From an uncultured Clostridia bacterium (GTDB lineage Bacteria > Bacillota > Clostridia > Oscillospirales > UBA644), in contig CAJGDF010000019.1 in assembly GCA_904502105.1 (NCBI GenBank), positions 1 through 13,456 on the forward strand: a stretch of 13,456 nucleotides of DNA. The letters are read 5' to 3'. Numbering within the stretch: position 1 is the stretch's first letter; each line of letters opens with the position of its first letter. Positions 1 through 7,941 of the stretch are shown here, one piece after another. Both the position numbers and the translations under genes were made by a program. Under the pieces are notes generated by a model. It was not told the origin of the DNA. It searched no databases and worked only from the letters and a program-made list of their open reading frames with translations.

Positions 1-190
1 AAGTATATCCGTTAATGATATTAACATCTGACATAGACATAATATCGTTAAGGTTACTTCCGATAGACTGACCGATAAGGCTGAGGTCTGTACTCGCAAT
101 AACATTTGCCTGATCATCGACAACGCCTATGGTTCTGTCTGTACATTCTTTCATTTGCAGAACTACACTTTGAAACAATCTGCTTGACAT
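1..190 (-). CDS. PucR/CdaR-like transcriptional regulator, N-terminal part (3' end outside window)
   Basis: An open frame runs from an ATG at 190-188 to the window edge, giving 63 codons without a stop. An AGGTG Shine-Dalgarno-like stretch lies about 11 nt upstream, and a good promoter with a leader of about 70 nt precedes it. The peptide begins MSSRLFQSVVLQMKE and continues with TIGVVDDQANVIASTDLSLIG. A short helix followed by a 'G-V-V-D-x-x-x-x-V-I-A-S-T-D' sensor-like strand resembles the N-terminus of clostridial PucR/CdaR-type regulators, which carry a small-molecule-sensing domain and a C-terminal helix-turn-helix. Only the sensor start is visible, so the DNA-binding domain and ligand are unknown. 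It is separated from ribF by 143 bp and has its own promoter, so it is probably a separate transcription unit. It could also be another GAF/PAS-like sensor protein. Confidence 0.55.
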   Translation of the reverse strand, partial: MSSRLFQSVVLQMKECTDRTIGVVDDQANVIASTDLSLIGQSIGSNLNDIMSMSDVNIINGYT

Positions 191-248
191 AATTTCAATT
201 ACACCTATCCCTTATAAGTATGGCTCGATATTTAGTTAAATTTATTTA

Positions 249-276
249 TGTATAATCCATACACTACTATTATACA
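249..276. promoter_or_regulatory. 8-bp inverted repeat over the -10 region, candidate operator
   Basis: TGTATAAT (249-256) and ATTATACA (269-276) form a perfect 8-bp dyad with a 12-bp spacer, spanning roughly -14 to +13 of the minus-strand promoter. A second short palindrome, TGCAAATTGCA at 286-296, covers most of the -35 box. Symmetric sites over both promoter elements suit repression, perhaps autoregulation by the gene downstream. The region is AT-rich, so one arm being simply the -10 box and the other a chance match is a real alternative. Confidence 0.35.
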
Positions 277-297
277 GCTTTTTTGTGCAAATTGCAA
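269..297 (-). promoter_or_regulatory. sigma-A-type promoter for the regulator gene at 1-190
   Basis: On the minus strand a -35 box TTGCAA (297-292) is followed by a 17-bp spacer and a consensus -10 box TATAAT (274-269). Transcription would start near 262, giving a leader of about 70 nt before the ATG at 190. The site sits in the 143-bp gap after ribF. This is read from sequence only; box match and spacing are close to ideal. Confidence 0.75.
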
Positions 298-333
298 TAG
301 GGAAGCCGTTGTTTGTAACAATTTATTCGGAAT

Positions 334-1266
334 TTATTGTTGATTTTGCATAGATTTAAGGTTACAAAAATCACTTTCTGTGACAAAACAACAATCGGAC
401 TTTATCTGTTCACTTAATTCGATCGGATTTTTAAATTTCCGCTCTTCACGAATAAACTCAACGATATAAACTCGTACTGTTTTTCCGTATAAATCACCCG
501 AAAAATCAAAAATATGAGTTTCCGCATCTACATCTGAGATATCAGAATTTACAGTCGGTCTGTAACCGATGTTGACAATGCATTTAAACTGCTTTCCGTC
601 AATTTCAACAAAACCGGCATACACACCGAATTTAGGAACAACTGATCCATCAAAAAGTTTTTGATTCATTGTGGGAAAGCCAATTTTCGTACCAAGCTGT
701 TTACCGTAAAAAACTGATGAAGAAATAGAATAAGGTCTGCCCAACAACTCAGCTGCAGCCGACGGATTTCCCTGTTCGAGAAAAGCCCTTACCGCGGAGG
801 AATTAACATACGGATCAACAGGAACGACGTGAAGTTTCATGCCGTATTTTTCACATACGGCACTGAGGTCATCTGTTCCGTATGCAGCACCTTTACCAAA
901 ACGGAAATTTTCGCCGCAAACAATCGCTTTACATGAAAATGTATTTTTTAAATACAAAACAAAAGCTTCGCTGTCAAGTGAAGCAAATTCCTTATCGAAT
1001 TTCTGAAAAAAAACTTTTTCAATACCGAGAGATAAAATCAACTCCCGTTTATAATCATCATCTGTAATCATTTTAACGGGACAAGCGGTATTAAAAAAGT
1101 TTCTTGGATGAGGGGAAAACGTCAAGGCAACGGAATAAAGGTTCTCCGTTGCCGCAATTTTAAGTGTATGTGAAAAAACAAGTTGATGTCCTTTGTGTAC
1201 GCCGTCAAAATTACCTACAGCAACAACAGAAGGACGATTATCTGAATTATTGATTATTTGTTCCAT
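334..1266 (-). CDS. ribF: bifunctional riboflavin kinase / FAD synthetase RibF
   Basis: This 310-residue protein converts riboflavin to FMN and FMN to FAD in the cytoplasm. The N-terminal nucleotidyltransferase (FAD synthetase) domain shows GNFDGVHKGH at 18-27 with the HxGH pair H24/H27, SPHPR at 51-55, GENFRFG at 118-124 and a divergent SSTxIR-type motif, NSSAVR, at 155-160. The C-terminal riboflavin kinase domain shows GFPTMN at 196-201 (the usual PTxN motif), NIGYRPTV at 222-229 and AETHIFDF at 248-255, whose E249 matches the expected catalytic glutamate. Length is normal for the family. The ATG start overlaps the end of truB by 13 nt and has no close Shine-Dalgarno, so translation is probably coupled to truB. 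It is the last gene of the operon. No rpsO follows, unlike in Bacillus, and no clear terminator hairpin is seen after the stop. Confidence 0.97.
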   Translation of the reverse strand: MEQIINNSDNRPSVVAVGNFDGVHKGHQLVFSHTLKIAATENLYSVALTFSPHPRNFFNTACPVKMITDDDYKRELILSLGIEKVFFQKFDKEFASLDSEAFVLYLKNTFSCKAIVCGENFRFGKGAAYGTDDLSAVCEKYGMKLHVVPVDPYVNSSAVRAFLEQGNPSAAAELLGRPYSISSSVFYGKQLGTKIGFPTMNQKLFDGSVVPKFGVYAGFVEIDGKQFKCIVNIGYRPTVNSDISDVDAETHIFDFSGDLYGKTVRVYIVEFIREERKFKNPIELSEQIKSDCCFVTESDFCNLKSMQNQQ

Positions 1267-2135
1267 AAAGATTTAACAGAAAGACCCTTATCGGTATGAG
1301 CAAGACCGAGAACAGTTCCGTCTTCGGCACAAGCAATATAATCGGTATCCGGTTTAAGTGTAAGACCTACTATACGGTTAGATGAAATCATGCCGCCGTT
1401 TAAGTAGTACACCCTACCCGATTCGGGAATTGTAATTCTTTCAAGATGAGAAAAGGCTGATTCAAACGGAATGGCAACTTTTTCGATCATACCGTTTTCT
1501 GCGAGGATCAGAAGATCGTTATAATCATAACAACGATCAATACTGATACCGTTTGAACTGATTCTTTTAAGTGCACCCATACATGCTCCGCAACCGAGTG
1601 CTTTACCTATATCTGCACATAGAGTACGGATATATGTACCGGATGAACAGTATACGACAAATGCATATGTATTTTCTTCAAGCATTCCATCATATACAAT
1701 ATCGTAAATTTTTATTTTACGAGGCTCACGTTCAATACTTACACCTTTACGTGCAAGCTTGTAAAGAGGAACACCGTTCTTTTTAACGGATGAATACATC
1801 GGGGGAATCTGTTCTATCTCACCGATAAAGCTTTTAAGAACGGATACAAACTGTTCCTCAGAAACATTAACATCCGATTTATTAATAACTTCACCTGTAA
1901 TATCTTCAGTATCGGTTTCAATACCGAGAACGATCTTACATATATATGCCTTATCAGACGGAAAGATATCTGAAAGCTTAGTAAAATTTTCGGTCAAAAC
2001 AGGTAAAACGCCAGTACACATCGGGTCAAGAGTTCCTGTATGACCTATCTTTACCTTATTACCTATAGCACGGCGAAGCCCTGCAACGATGTCGTGGGAG
2101 GTATACCCAGACGGTTTATTTACCGGAATTATCAT
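1254..2135 (-). CDS. truB: tRNA pseudouridine(55) synthase TruB
   Basis: TruB isomerises U55 to pseudouridine in the T-psi-C arm of tRNAs. The 293-residue protein opens with IIPVNKPSGYTSHD, the family's N-terminal signature. The catalytic aspartate is D37 in GHTGTLDP (31-38). PPMYSSVKKNG (111-121) and SSGTYIRTL (164-172) are the other conserved core motifs. The last 55 or so residues resemble the small PUA-like tail of bacterial TruB. All expected catalytic residues are present. The ATG lies 20 nt inside nrnA, with an AGG about 5 nt upstream and a stronger GAGGAG further off. The gene in turn overlaps ribF by 13 nt. This nrnA-truB-ribF order is usual for the end of Gram-positive infB operons. 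Confidence 0.97.
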   Translation of the reverse strand: MIIPVNKPSGYTSHDIVAGLRRAIGNKVKIGHTGTLDPMCTGVLPVLTENFTKLSDIFPSDKAYICKIVLGIETDTEDITGEVINKSDVNVSEEQFVSVLKSFIGEIEQIPPMYSSVKKNGVPLYKLARKGVSIEREPRKIKIYDIVYDGMLEENTYAFVVYCSSGTYIRTLCADIGKALGCGACMGALKRISSNGISIDRCYDYNDLLILAENGMIEKVAIPFESAFSHLERITIPESGRVYYLNGGMISSNRIVGLTLKPDTDYIACAEDGTVLGLAHTDKGLSVKSLWNK

Positions 2136-3120
2136 AAAGCCTGTCCCACTCCTCTATTACAGCATCAAGAACTTGCTGTTCTGCTTGTTCAACAGAACAA
2201 CGCATAGAAAGACCTGCGGCCCTTACATGACCACCACCGCCAAATTTAGCAGCAACCTTTGAAACATCAAAATCGGGAAGCGGAGCCTCCTGCTGAGAAC
2301 GGAGGGAAATTCTAATTTCACCGTCACTCTTCTCCCTTACAGTTATTCCAACAACTGTACCTGCAACACGTCTGGTAATGGCAGTAAGGCCTCCAAGTTC
2401 GTTTTCATTAACACCAAGTTTCTCAACCTGAGAATAACGAACAGTAACCATAGTTATTTTATTATCTTTATACTGACGAACAGAATTTAATGCATCACTT
2501 TCAATTTTAAGCTGTGCAAGGGATGCACAGTCAAACATTTTTACGTTGATTGCAGATGCATCAAAATTATATCTTAAAAGCTCTGCGGCTGCAAGATGGG
2601 TTTCGGGTGATGTGTTGGAAAATCTAAAGCATCCCGAATCGAATGAGATAGCAGTATAGAGCTTTTGTGCAATGTAATCATCAAAACTGATATCAGCACT
2701 TTTAAAAAGATGATACATCAATTCGCCTGCTGACGACATTTTATCGCAAAGAATGGTATTTTTCGCATAAAAAGTATTCGAAAAATGATGATCGATTGCG
2801 AAATCGACACGATCAGACAAATATTTATATTTTTCCCCGAAAAGCATTTCAGATGCAATATCCACAGAAACAACTGTTTCGGGTTCAAAAGTAAGATCCA
2901 AGACATCAAGACCGTCGCTTATAAAACTCATCTGAGGAGGAATTTCGTCACTGCAAACGATCTGAGCATTCTTACCCATTTTTTTCAATGCACACAAAAG
3001 CGCGAACGAAGACCCAATGGTGTCTCCGTCCGGCGATTTGTGCATGACTATACAAAAATTATCTCTTTTGAGAAGTTCGGAGAACAGAGAAATCTGTTCA
3101 TCAGTCAGCATTGTTTTCAC
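2116..3120 (-). CDS. nrnA: DHH/DHHA1 phosphoesterase NrnA (oligoribonuclease / pAp phosphatase)
   Basis: Members of this family degrade 2-5 nt RNA fragments and dephosphorylate pAp in the cytoplasm. The 334-residue protein has the DHH-domain metal motifs: H27 with D31 and D33 in HKSPDGDTIGS (27-37), D86 in SVDIA, and D109-H110-H111. The DHHA1 substrate-binding domain has GGGGH at 293-297 followed by VRAAG. The start is best placed at GTG 3120-3118. GAGAGG at 3134-3129 lies 8 nt before it, while the next in-frame ATG (3111) would be 17 nt away. The GTG start overlaps rbfA by 20 nt, and the 3' end overlaps truB by 20 nt. This position between rbfA and truB is conserved in Gram-positive bacteria, where NrnA takes the place of Orn. 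A full, intact family member. Confidence 0.95.
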   Translation of the reverse strand: MKTMLTDEQISLFSELLKRDNFCIVMHKSPDGDTIGSSFALLCALKKMGKNAQIVCSDEIPPQMSFISDGLDVLDLTFEPETVVSVDIASEMLFGEKYKYLSDRVDFAIDHHFSNTFYAKNTILCDKMSSAGELMYHLFKSADISFDDYIAQKLYTAISFDSGCFRFSNTSPETHLAAAELLRYNFDASAINVKMFDCASLAQLKIESDALNSVRQYKDNKITMVTVRYSQVEKLGVNENELGGLTAITRRVAGTVVGITVREKSDGEIRISLRSQQEAPLPDFDVSKVAAKFGGGGHVRAAGLSMRCSVEQAEQQVLDAVIEEWDRLYDNSGK

Positions 3121-3454
3121 TGTTCAAACCTCTCAGTATATCGTTTATTCTTGCGCCTGTCTCAATTGAGTGGTCAAGAATAAAAATAATTTTGGGGACA
3201 GCGCGAAGCTTAAGTCTCTCTCCAAGTTTTTTTCTAACAAAACCCGAAGCGGCTTTAAGACCTTGTTTAACCTCTTTTTCGTCGTATTCACCGAAGAAAC
3301 TTACATAAATACGAGCTTCTTCAAGGTCACCCGTTACATTAGCAGCAACGACCGACGGCATGGGAGGTATTCTGGGGTCCTTAACGGTCGCGAGGATCTC
3401 TGAGACCTCACGTCTGACTTCTTCATTTATTCTGTCTCTTTTAAAATTAGCCAT
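3101..3454 (-). CDS. rbfA: 30S ribosome-binding factor RbfA
   Basis: RbfA is a small KH-like factor that binds the immature 30S subunit and is needed for 16S rRNA 5'-end maturation and cold adaptation. The 117-residue protein starts with MANFKRDRINEEVRREVSEIL, typical of the family, continues with VKDPRIPPMPSVVAANVTGDLEEARIYVS over 26-55, and carries KLRAVPKIIFILDHSIETGARI near 82-103. Length is normal. The ATG at 3454 follows infB by 9 nt. Its Shine-Dalgarno AAAGG (3465-3461) overlaps the infB stop codon, which suggests direct hand-over of ribosomes. The 3' end contains the nrnA start. Confidence 0.96.
   Translation of the reverse strand: MANFKRDRINEEVRREVSEILATVKDPRIPPMPSVVAANVTGDLEEARIYVSFFGEYDEKEVKQGLKAASGFVRKKLGERLKLRAVPKIIFILDHSIETGARINDILRGLNSENNAD
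3129..3134 (-). promoter_or_regulatory. ribosome binding site of nrnA, decides a GTG start
   Basis: GAGAGG on the minus strand (3134-3129) lies inside rbfA, 8 nt upstream of GTG 3120-3118. The alternative ATG three codons later would be too far away, so GTG is preferred. Confidence 0.6.
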
Positions 3455-3463
3455 AATATTCCT

Positions 3464-6232
3464 TTATTGCTTGATTTCTTCATTTACGAAGGCTTCGATC
3501 ATGTCGCCTTCTTTAATATCGTTATATCTTTCAAGACCGATACCGCATTCATAACCCTGTTTAACTTCAGATGCATCGTCCTTGAATCGTTTAAGAGAAT
3601 CGATCTTACCTTCATGAACAACGATACCATCTCTGATAAGACGTACTTCTGCAGAACGGGTAATACGACCTTCTTTTACGTAACACCCTGCGATAGTGCC
3701 GACACCGGAAACGCGGAATGTCTGACGAACTTCTGCCATACCGAGAGAAACTTCGTGGAACTTGGGAGCGAGCATACCCTTCATAGCAGCTTCGATTTCA
3801 TTAAGACAGTCGTAAATGACTCTGTAAAGACGCATATCTACGCCATCTTTTTCTGCGCTCTGCTTTGCACCGGGGTCAGGTCTGACGTTAAAGCCGACGA
3901 TAATAGCGTTGGATGCAGTTGCAAGCATAACGTCACTTTCTGTAATACCGCCTACAGCATTGTGAATAACACGTACACGGACTTCTTCGTTGGAAAGTTT
4001 TTCAAGAGATGCCTTAACTGCTTCAGCAGAACCCTGAACGTCTGCTTTAACAATAATGTTAAGATCTTTTATGCTGCCTTCTTTGATCTGAGAGAAGAGA
4101 TCATCAAGGGTAACGGCAGTATTTGCCTTTGCAGCTTCTTCTTTCTGTTCATGTTTTCTCTGTTCAACGAGTTCACGAGCCATACGTTCATCGTCAACAA
4201 CATAGAAAAGATCACCTGCAGCGGGAACATCGGAAAAACCGGTAATTTCAACAGGAGTAGACGGAGGAGCTGTATTGATACGGTTGCCCTTATCGTCTAT
4301 CATATTACGGATACGGCCAACGGATGTACCTGCAACGAGGACATCACCGGAATGGAGAGTACCGTTTTGAACAAGAACAGTAGCAACAGGGCCGCGACCT
4401 TTATCGAGCTTAGCTTCGATAACAGTACCTTTTGCTTTTCTGTTGGGATTAGCTTTAAGTTCTTTAACTTCAGCAACGAGCTGAACCATTTCGAGAAGGT
4501 TTTCGATACCCTGTCTGCCTGTAGCAGAAACGGGAACACAGATTGTATCGCCGCCCCACTGTTCGGGAACAAGTTCATATTCGGTAAGAGCCTGAAGAAC
4601 ACGGTCGAAATTAGACTCGGGTTTATCCATTTTGTTAACAGCAACAATAATGGGAACTTCTGCTGCTTTAGCATGGTTGATAGCTTCAACAGTCTGAGGC
4701 ATGATACCGTCGTCACCCGCAACTACGAGGATTACGATATCTGTTACCTGAGCACCGCGGGCACGCATTGATGTAAATGCCGCATGACCGGGAGTGTCAA
4801 GGAAAGTTATACTGCTGCCGTTGATCTCAACGGTATATGCACCGATATGCTGTGTAATACCGCCTGCTTCGCCACGAGTTACGTTGGTATGACGGATAGC
4901 ATCGAGAAGAGAAGTCTTACCGTGGTCAACGTGACCCATAACAACTACAACAGGGCTTCTGGGTTCGAGTTCGGCTTCGTTATCTTCTGTATCGTCGATA
5001 AGTTTATCTTCAATAGTTACAACAACTTCTTTTGTAACCTTTGCACCGAATTCTTCAGCTACAAGAGCCGCGGTATCGTAGTCGATTATCTGAGAAGCGG
5101 AAGCCATAACACCGAGAAGCATGAGCTTCTTTACAACTTCGGCGTTTGTCATACGAAGAGCAGCTGCGAGCTCTGAAACAGAAAGCTGTTCGGGAAGAAC
5201 AACGTTTGAAAGATGCTTCTTTCTGTCTTTCTCGTACTGTTCGATACGTTTGAGTTTTGCAAGCTCATCTTCACGTTTAGTATCGTACTGATTTTTTGAT
5301 TTATTCTTATTTTTGATTTTCTGTTTGCTCTTACCGTAATCTTTGTTTGCTCTGTCGCCTACGATATCGTTAAGACGTTCATCGTATTTGGAGAGGTTAA
5401 CATTGATATTTGTACGTGTGTCAACAACCTTGACATTTTCGTTTACAACATCTTTATCTATGACAGTTATCGTAGCATCGTCGTTATCGTTCTCTATACG
5501 GCGAGCAACGATATTCTTTTGTTTTTCAGGACGTTCTTTGTCTTTTTTATTATTGTCCTTATTTTTCTGCTGATTCTTAGCGTTTTCAACAGAAAAACGT
5601 TCAAATTTTGCTTTTTTATCTTTGTTTCTGTCATCTTTAGAAGCATTTTCGTTAGAAGACTGTTTCGCTGCTTCAGCTTTTTCAGCAGCTTCTTTTGCTG
5701 CTTTTTCGGCAGCCGCTTTTGCTTCAGCTTCTTTGCGAGCCTTTTCTTCTGCTTCTTTTGCAGCTTTTTCAGCAGCCGCTTTCTCTTCAGCTTCTTTTGC
5801 TGCTTTTTCTGCGGCAGCTTTTGCTTCAGCTTCTTTACGGGCTTTTTCTTCTGCTTCTTTTGCAGCCTTTTCTGCAGCTGCCTTCTCCGCAGCCGCTTTT
5901 TCTTCTGCTTCTTTACGAGCTTTCTCTTTTGCAGCTTTTTCAGCAACAGCAGCTTCTTTTGCTGCCTTTGCATCTGCTTCTGCTTTTGCATCGGATGCTT
6001 TGCGTTCTGCTGCAAGTCTGTCCATTTCAGAGAAATAAGCCGCAAAATCTTTTACCTTGTCGTTCTGTGTAAGATAGTCGAAAAGGTAATCAAGTTCTTT
6101 GTCGGTAAGCGCAGTCATATGAGAATTTGCGCTTTCTCCGAATTTTTCTGTAAGAATAGCAAGAATGTCATTACTTTTAAGATTGAAATCCTTACTGATC
6201 TCGTGGACTCTGTACTTATTGTGTAAACCCAT
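3464..6232 (-). CDS. infB: translation initiation factor IF-2
   Basis: IF-2 is the GTPase that brings fMet-tRNA to the 30S subunit and promotes 50S joining. From the ATG at 6232 the protein is 922 residues. The order is: an IF2_N module (about 1-50), an Ala/Lys/Glu-rich repeat linker (about 73-189), a Lys/Asn-rich stretch (about 195-345), a second IF2_N module (about 345-405), and the G domain with GHVDHGKT (433-440), GGITQHIGA (G2), DTPGHA (479-484), NKMD (533-536) and VSATG (G5). IF-2 domains II-IV follow, ending in EGDMIEAF. Extending one codon to a TTG at 6235 is possible, but GGGGAG at 6245-6240 sits 7 nt from the ATG and only 4 nt from the TTG, favouring ATG. It is longer than Bacillus IF-2 because of the linker. 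The gene lies 51 nt after ylxQ and 9 nt before rbfA. Confidence 0.98.
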   Translation of the reverse strand: MGLHNKYRVHEISKDFNLKSNDILAILTEKFGESANSHMTALTDKELDYLFDYLTQNDKVKDFAAYFSEMDRLAAERKASDAKAEADAKAAKEAAVAEKAAKEKARKEAEEKAAAEKAAAEKAAKEAEEKARKEAEAKAAAEKAAKEAEEKAAAEKAAKEAEEKARKEAEAKAAAEKAAKEAAEKAEAAKQSSNENASKDDRNKDKKAKFERFSVENAKNQQKNKDNNKKDKERPEKQKNIVARRIENDNDDATITVIDKDVVNENVKVVDTRTNINVNLSKYDERLNDIVGDRANKDYGKSKQKIKNKNKSKNQYDTKREDELAKLKRIEQYEKDRKKHLSNVVLPEQLSVSELAAALRMTNAEVVKKLMLLGVMASASQIIDYDTAALVAEEFGAKVTKEVVVTIEDKLIDDTEDNEAELEPRSPVVVVMGHVDHGKTSLLDAIRHTNVTRGEAGGITQHIGAYTVEINGSSITFLDTPGHAAFTSMRARGAQVTDIVILVVAGDDGIMPQTVEAINHAKAAEVPIIVAVNKMDKPESNFDRVLQALTEYELVPEQWGGDTICVPVSATGRQGIENLLEMVQLVAEVKELKANPNRKAKGTVIEAKLDKGRGPVATVLVQNGTLHSGDVLVAGTSVGRIRNMIDDKGNRINTAPPSTPVEITGFSDVPAAGDLFYVVDDERMARELVEQRKHEQKEEAAKANTAVTLDDLFSQIKEGSIKDLNIIVKADVQGSAEAVKASLEKLSNEEVRVRVIHNAVGGITESDVMLATASNAIIVGFNVRPDPGAKQSAEKDGVDMRLYRVIYDCLNEIEAAMKGMLAPKFHEVSLGMAEVRQTFRVSGVGTIAGCYVKEGRITRSAEVRLIRDGIVVHEGKIDSLKRFKDDASEVKQGYECGIGLERYNDIKEGDMIEAFVNEEIKQ
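5666..6016 (-). repeat. Ala/Lys/Glu-rich repeat region in IF-2 linker, 102-bp repeat unit
   Basis: This stretch of infB encodes about 117 residues made almost wholly of A, K, E and R in blocks such as [20 protein letters not shown]. The 19-residue block starting [10 protein letters not shown] occurs at 5845-5789 and again at 5743-5687, an exact 34-residue (102-bp) period. Protein identity over the block is complete, while the DNA differs at several third positions. That means the duplication is old or has been held at protein level. The pattern predicts a long charged single alpha-helix or coiled coil. The in-frame repeat is prone to length change between strains. Confidence 0.85.
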
Positions 6233-6239
6233 CAAATTA

Positions 6240-6245
6240 CTCCCC
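6240..6245 (-). promoter_or_regulatory. ribosome binding site of infB, decides the ATG start
   Basis: GGGGAG on the minus strand lies 7 nt before ATG 6232-6230. This is normal spacing, while the adjacent upstream TTG would have only 4 nt. Confidence 0.65.
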
Positions 6246-6283
6246 GTATATTATTAACGATAAAAGATGTTTTATTGTAAAGA

Positions 6284-6586
6284 TTAATTATTTTGCATTT
6301 TTTTCTTCAAGAGTGCGGCAAAACCGTCATCTGTTACAGCAACGACAGCCGCTCTTTTAATGCCGAGAGAGGCACCGAGAATATCCATAGAATAATCAAC
6401 AGAAACCGTTTCGGCTCTTTTTTTTGCATTCAGGACAGTACGTTCAGACGCATCGTTAGCAACAACGCAAAATGAAATATGTCCCGAATATTCGTCTATT
6501 CTGTCCCAACCCAAAATAAGTTTACCTGCTCGGCGAGCAAGGCCGAGGGTCGTTAAAAACGGATCGGGAGTGTGTTTATCAATCAT
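6284..6586 (-). CDS. ylxQ: YlxQ, L7Ae-family RNA-binding ribosomal-like protein
   Basis: This 100-residue protein belongs to the L7Ae/L30e/S12e/Gadd45 fold, whose members bind kink-turn RNAs. In Gram-positive bacteria it is regularly encoded between ylxR and infB. Visible family features are the N-terminal LTTLGLARRAGKLILGWDRI, the strand HISFCVVANDASERT and the C-terminal LGASLGIKRAAVVAVTDDGFAALL. Its cellular partner is not well settled. The ATG at 6586 lies within the end of ylxR (8-nt overlap in ATGATTGA). A TTG one codon earlier is also possible. The Shine-Dalgarno is weak (GGCGGA about 11 nt upstream), so coupling to ylxR is likely. It is followed by a 51-nt gap before infB. Confidence 0.9.
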   Translation of the reverse strand: MIDKHTPDPFLTTLGLARRAGKLILGWDRIDEYSGHISFCVVANDASERTVLNAKKRAETVSVDYSMDILGASLGIKRAAVVAVTDDGFAALLKKKMQNN

Positions 6587-6863
6587 CAACGTTTTTATCC
6601 GCCGTAATCTTTAAATTTTCATATATCTGATCCGGAACAGAAGTTCGGAGCGTTCTGTTTAAACGTCCGTTCTTTATTGCTTTTTTCAGGCAGGAGGGAT
6701 CTTTGCAAATATAACCGCCTCTTCCGCCCATAGATGCGTTTTCATCTACAGCAATAGTTCCGTCTGCTGTTTTAGCGATCCTGATAAATTCGCTTTTATG
6801 CGCCCTTTTTCCGCAACCGACACATTGACGGAGAAATGCGCCCTTTTCTCTTTTCGGTTTCAC
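6579..6863 (-). CDS. rnpM: YlxR/RnpM family RNA-binding protein (DUF448)
   Basis: YlxR-family proteins are small basic RNA binders in the nusA-infB operon. The Bacillus subtilis member has been described as a modulator of RNase P (RnpM). The 94-residue protein has the family signature RQCVGCGKR (12-20), the strand EFIRIAKTADGTI and GRGGYICKDPSCLKKAIKNGRL (about 48-69), followed by a short tail. The start is GTG 6863-6861, only 2 nt after the nusA stop, and there is no recognisable Shine-Dalgarno before it. Translation therefore most likely depends on ribosomes terminating on nusA. The end overlaps ylxQ by 8 nt. Identification is firm; function in this organism is by family analogy. Confidence 0.93.
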   Translation of the reverse strand: MKPKREKGAFLRQCVGCGKRAHKSEFIRIAKTADGTIAVDENASMGGRGGYICKDPSCLKKAIKNGRLNRTLRTSVPDQIYENLKITADKNVDD

Positions 6864-6865
6864 AG

Positions 6866-7897
6866 TTATTCAGCGATAATATCGATTCTGTAACCTGTAA
6901 GACGAGCTGCAAGACGTACGTTCTGACCTGTTTTACCGATTGCGAGAGAAAGCTGATCTGCAGGAACAACAACTTTGCAGGATTTAGCTTCAACATCGAT
7001 TTCAGCTATACGTACACTTGCGGGAGAAAGTGCTGCGATAACAAATTCTTCAGGATTATCGCTGTATTTAATAAGGTCAACGCGTTCACCGTTAAGGTTG
7101 CTGATAATTGCGGAAATACGAGCCTGTTTAGGACCGATACAGGAACCGATAGCATCTACGTTTTCATCATTGGAAACAACTGCTACCTTTGAACGGGAAC
7201 CTGCTTCTCTTGAGATAGCTTTGATCTCAACAGTGCCATCTGCGATTTCGGGAACTTCAATTTCAAAAAGGCAACGAAGGAATTCAGTATTGGAACGGGA
7301 AAGAACGATCTCCTGGCTTTTGGATCCGCGTTTAACATCGGATACACAAACCTTGAGACGGTCGCCGTCCTTCGGTTTTTCGCCGGGAATAAGATCTTTT
7401 TCGAACATCTGCATTTCGTACTCTTTGATTTCAACATAAATGCATTTTCCGCGTTCGTCAACACGGGAAACAACGCCGGTAATGATGGTTCCCTTCATTT
7501 CTTCAAATTCCTGAAGGAGAGAACCGTTTACGGCTTCGTTGATAGCCTGAATAATTACGTTTTTACCGACCTTTGCGGCAATACGGCCTACGGATGCGGT
7601 GTCACAGTCGAATTCAACAACATCACCGATCTGATAGTTGGGATTGATCTGCTGAGCCTGATCAAGAGAGAGCTCAATTGAGGGGAAAGTTACTTCTTCA
7701 ACAACGTTTTTCTTAATAAAAACACGCATGGTTTTGAAAGATTCATCAAAAGTAACATCAACATTATCTGCAGGAACCTGTTTATCCCTGCGAATAGAAG
7801 AAATAATACCTGCTTTGATTTTTTCAAGCATATATTCTTTAGGTATTCCTTTTTCCTTCTGTATCAATTCCAAAGCGTCGTAAAATTCAGATTTCAT
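6866..7897 (-). CDS. nusA: transcription termination/antitermination factor NusA
   Basis: NusA binds RNA polymerase and nascent RNA, and affects pausing, intrinsic termination and rRNA antitermination. The 343-residue protein has the N-terminal polymerase-binding domain (about 1-125, starting MKSEFYDALELIQKEKGIP), an S1 domain (about 134-198), KH1 around REAGSRSKVAV...GSCIGPKQ (210-250) and KH2 with LSLAIGKTGQNVRLAARLTG (about 296-315). It stops right after KH2, so it lacks the acidic repeats of proteobacterial NusA, as is usual in Gram-positives. A strong GGAGG (7907-7903) sits 5 nt before the ATG. The gene follows rimP after 44 nt and is joined to rnpM by a 2-nt gap. Confidence 0.98.
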   Translation of the reverse strand: MKSEFYDALELIQKEKGIPKEYMLEKIKAGIISSIRRDKQVPADNVDVTFDESFKTMRVFIKKNVVEEVTFPSIELSLDQAQQINPNYQIGDVVEFDCDTASVGRIAAKVGKNVIIQAINEAVNGSLLQEFEEMKGTIITGVVSRVDERGKCIYVEIKEYEMQMFEKDLIPGEKPKDGDRLKVCVSDVKRGSKSQEIVLSRSNTEFLRCLFEIEVPEIADGTVEIKAISREAGSRSKVAVVSNDENVDAIGSCIGPKQARISAIISNLNGERVDLIKYSDNPEEFVIAALSPASVRIAEIDVEAKSCKVVVPADQLSLAIGKTGQNVRLAARLTGYRIDIIAE

Positions 7898-7941
7898 TTT
7901 ATCCTCCGTGTTATGATTATGGCTTGTGGTAATTAATTATA

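Noticed and set aside
251..256. A plus-strand TATAAT in the gap after ribF
   Set aside because: No -35 box at 16-18 bp upstream and no plus-strand gene downstream. It is better explained as one arm of the dyad.
3467..4771. A 434-codon open frame on the plus strand opposite infB
   Set aside because: It is antisense to the IF-2 core, its product is Cys/Phe/Asn-rich without recognisable motifs, and no promoter or ribosome site precedes it. It is a codon-bias shadow of infB.
5519..6226. Plus-strand Phe/Ser/Cys-rich frames opposite the IF-2 linker that look membrane-like
   Set aside because: They are the reverse complement of the Lys/Glu/Ala codon repeats, so hydrophobic content is an artefact of the repeat.
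6233..6235. TTG as the infB start, one codon before the ATG
   Set aside because: The GGGGAG site is 7 nt from the ATG but only 4 nt from the TTG. The same reasoning prefers ATG 6586 over TTG 6589 for ylxQ.
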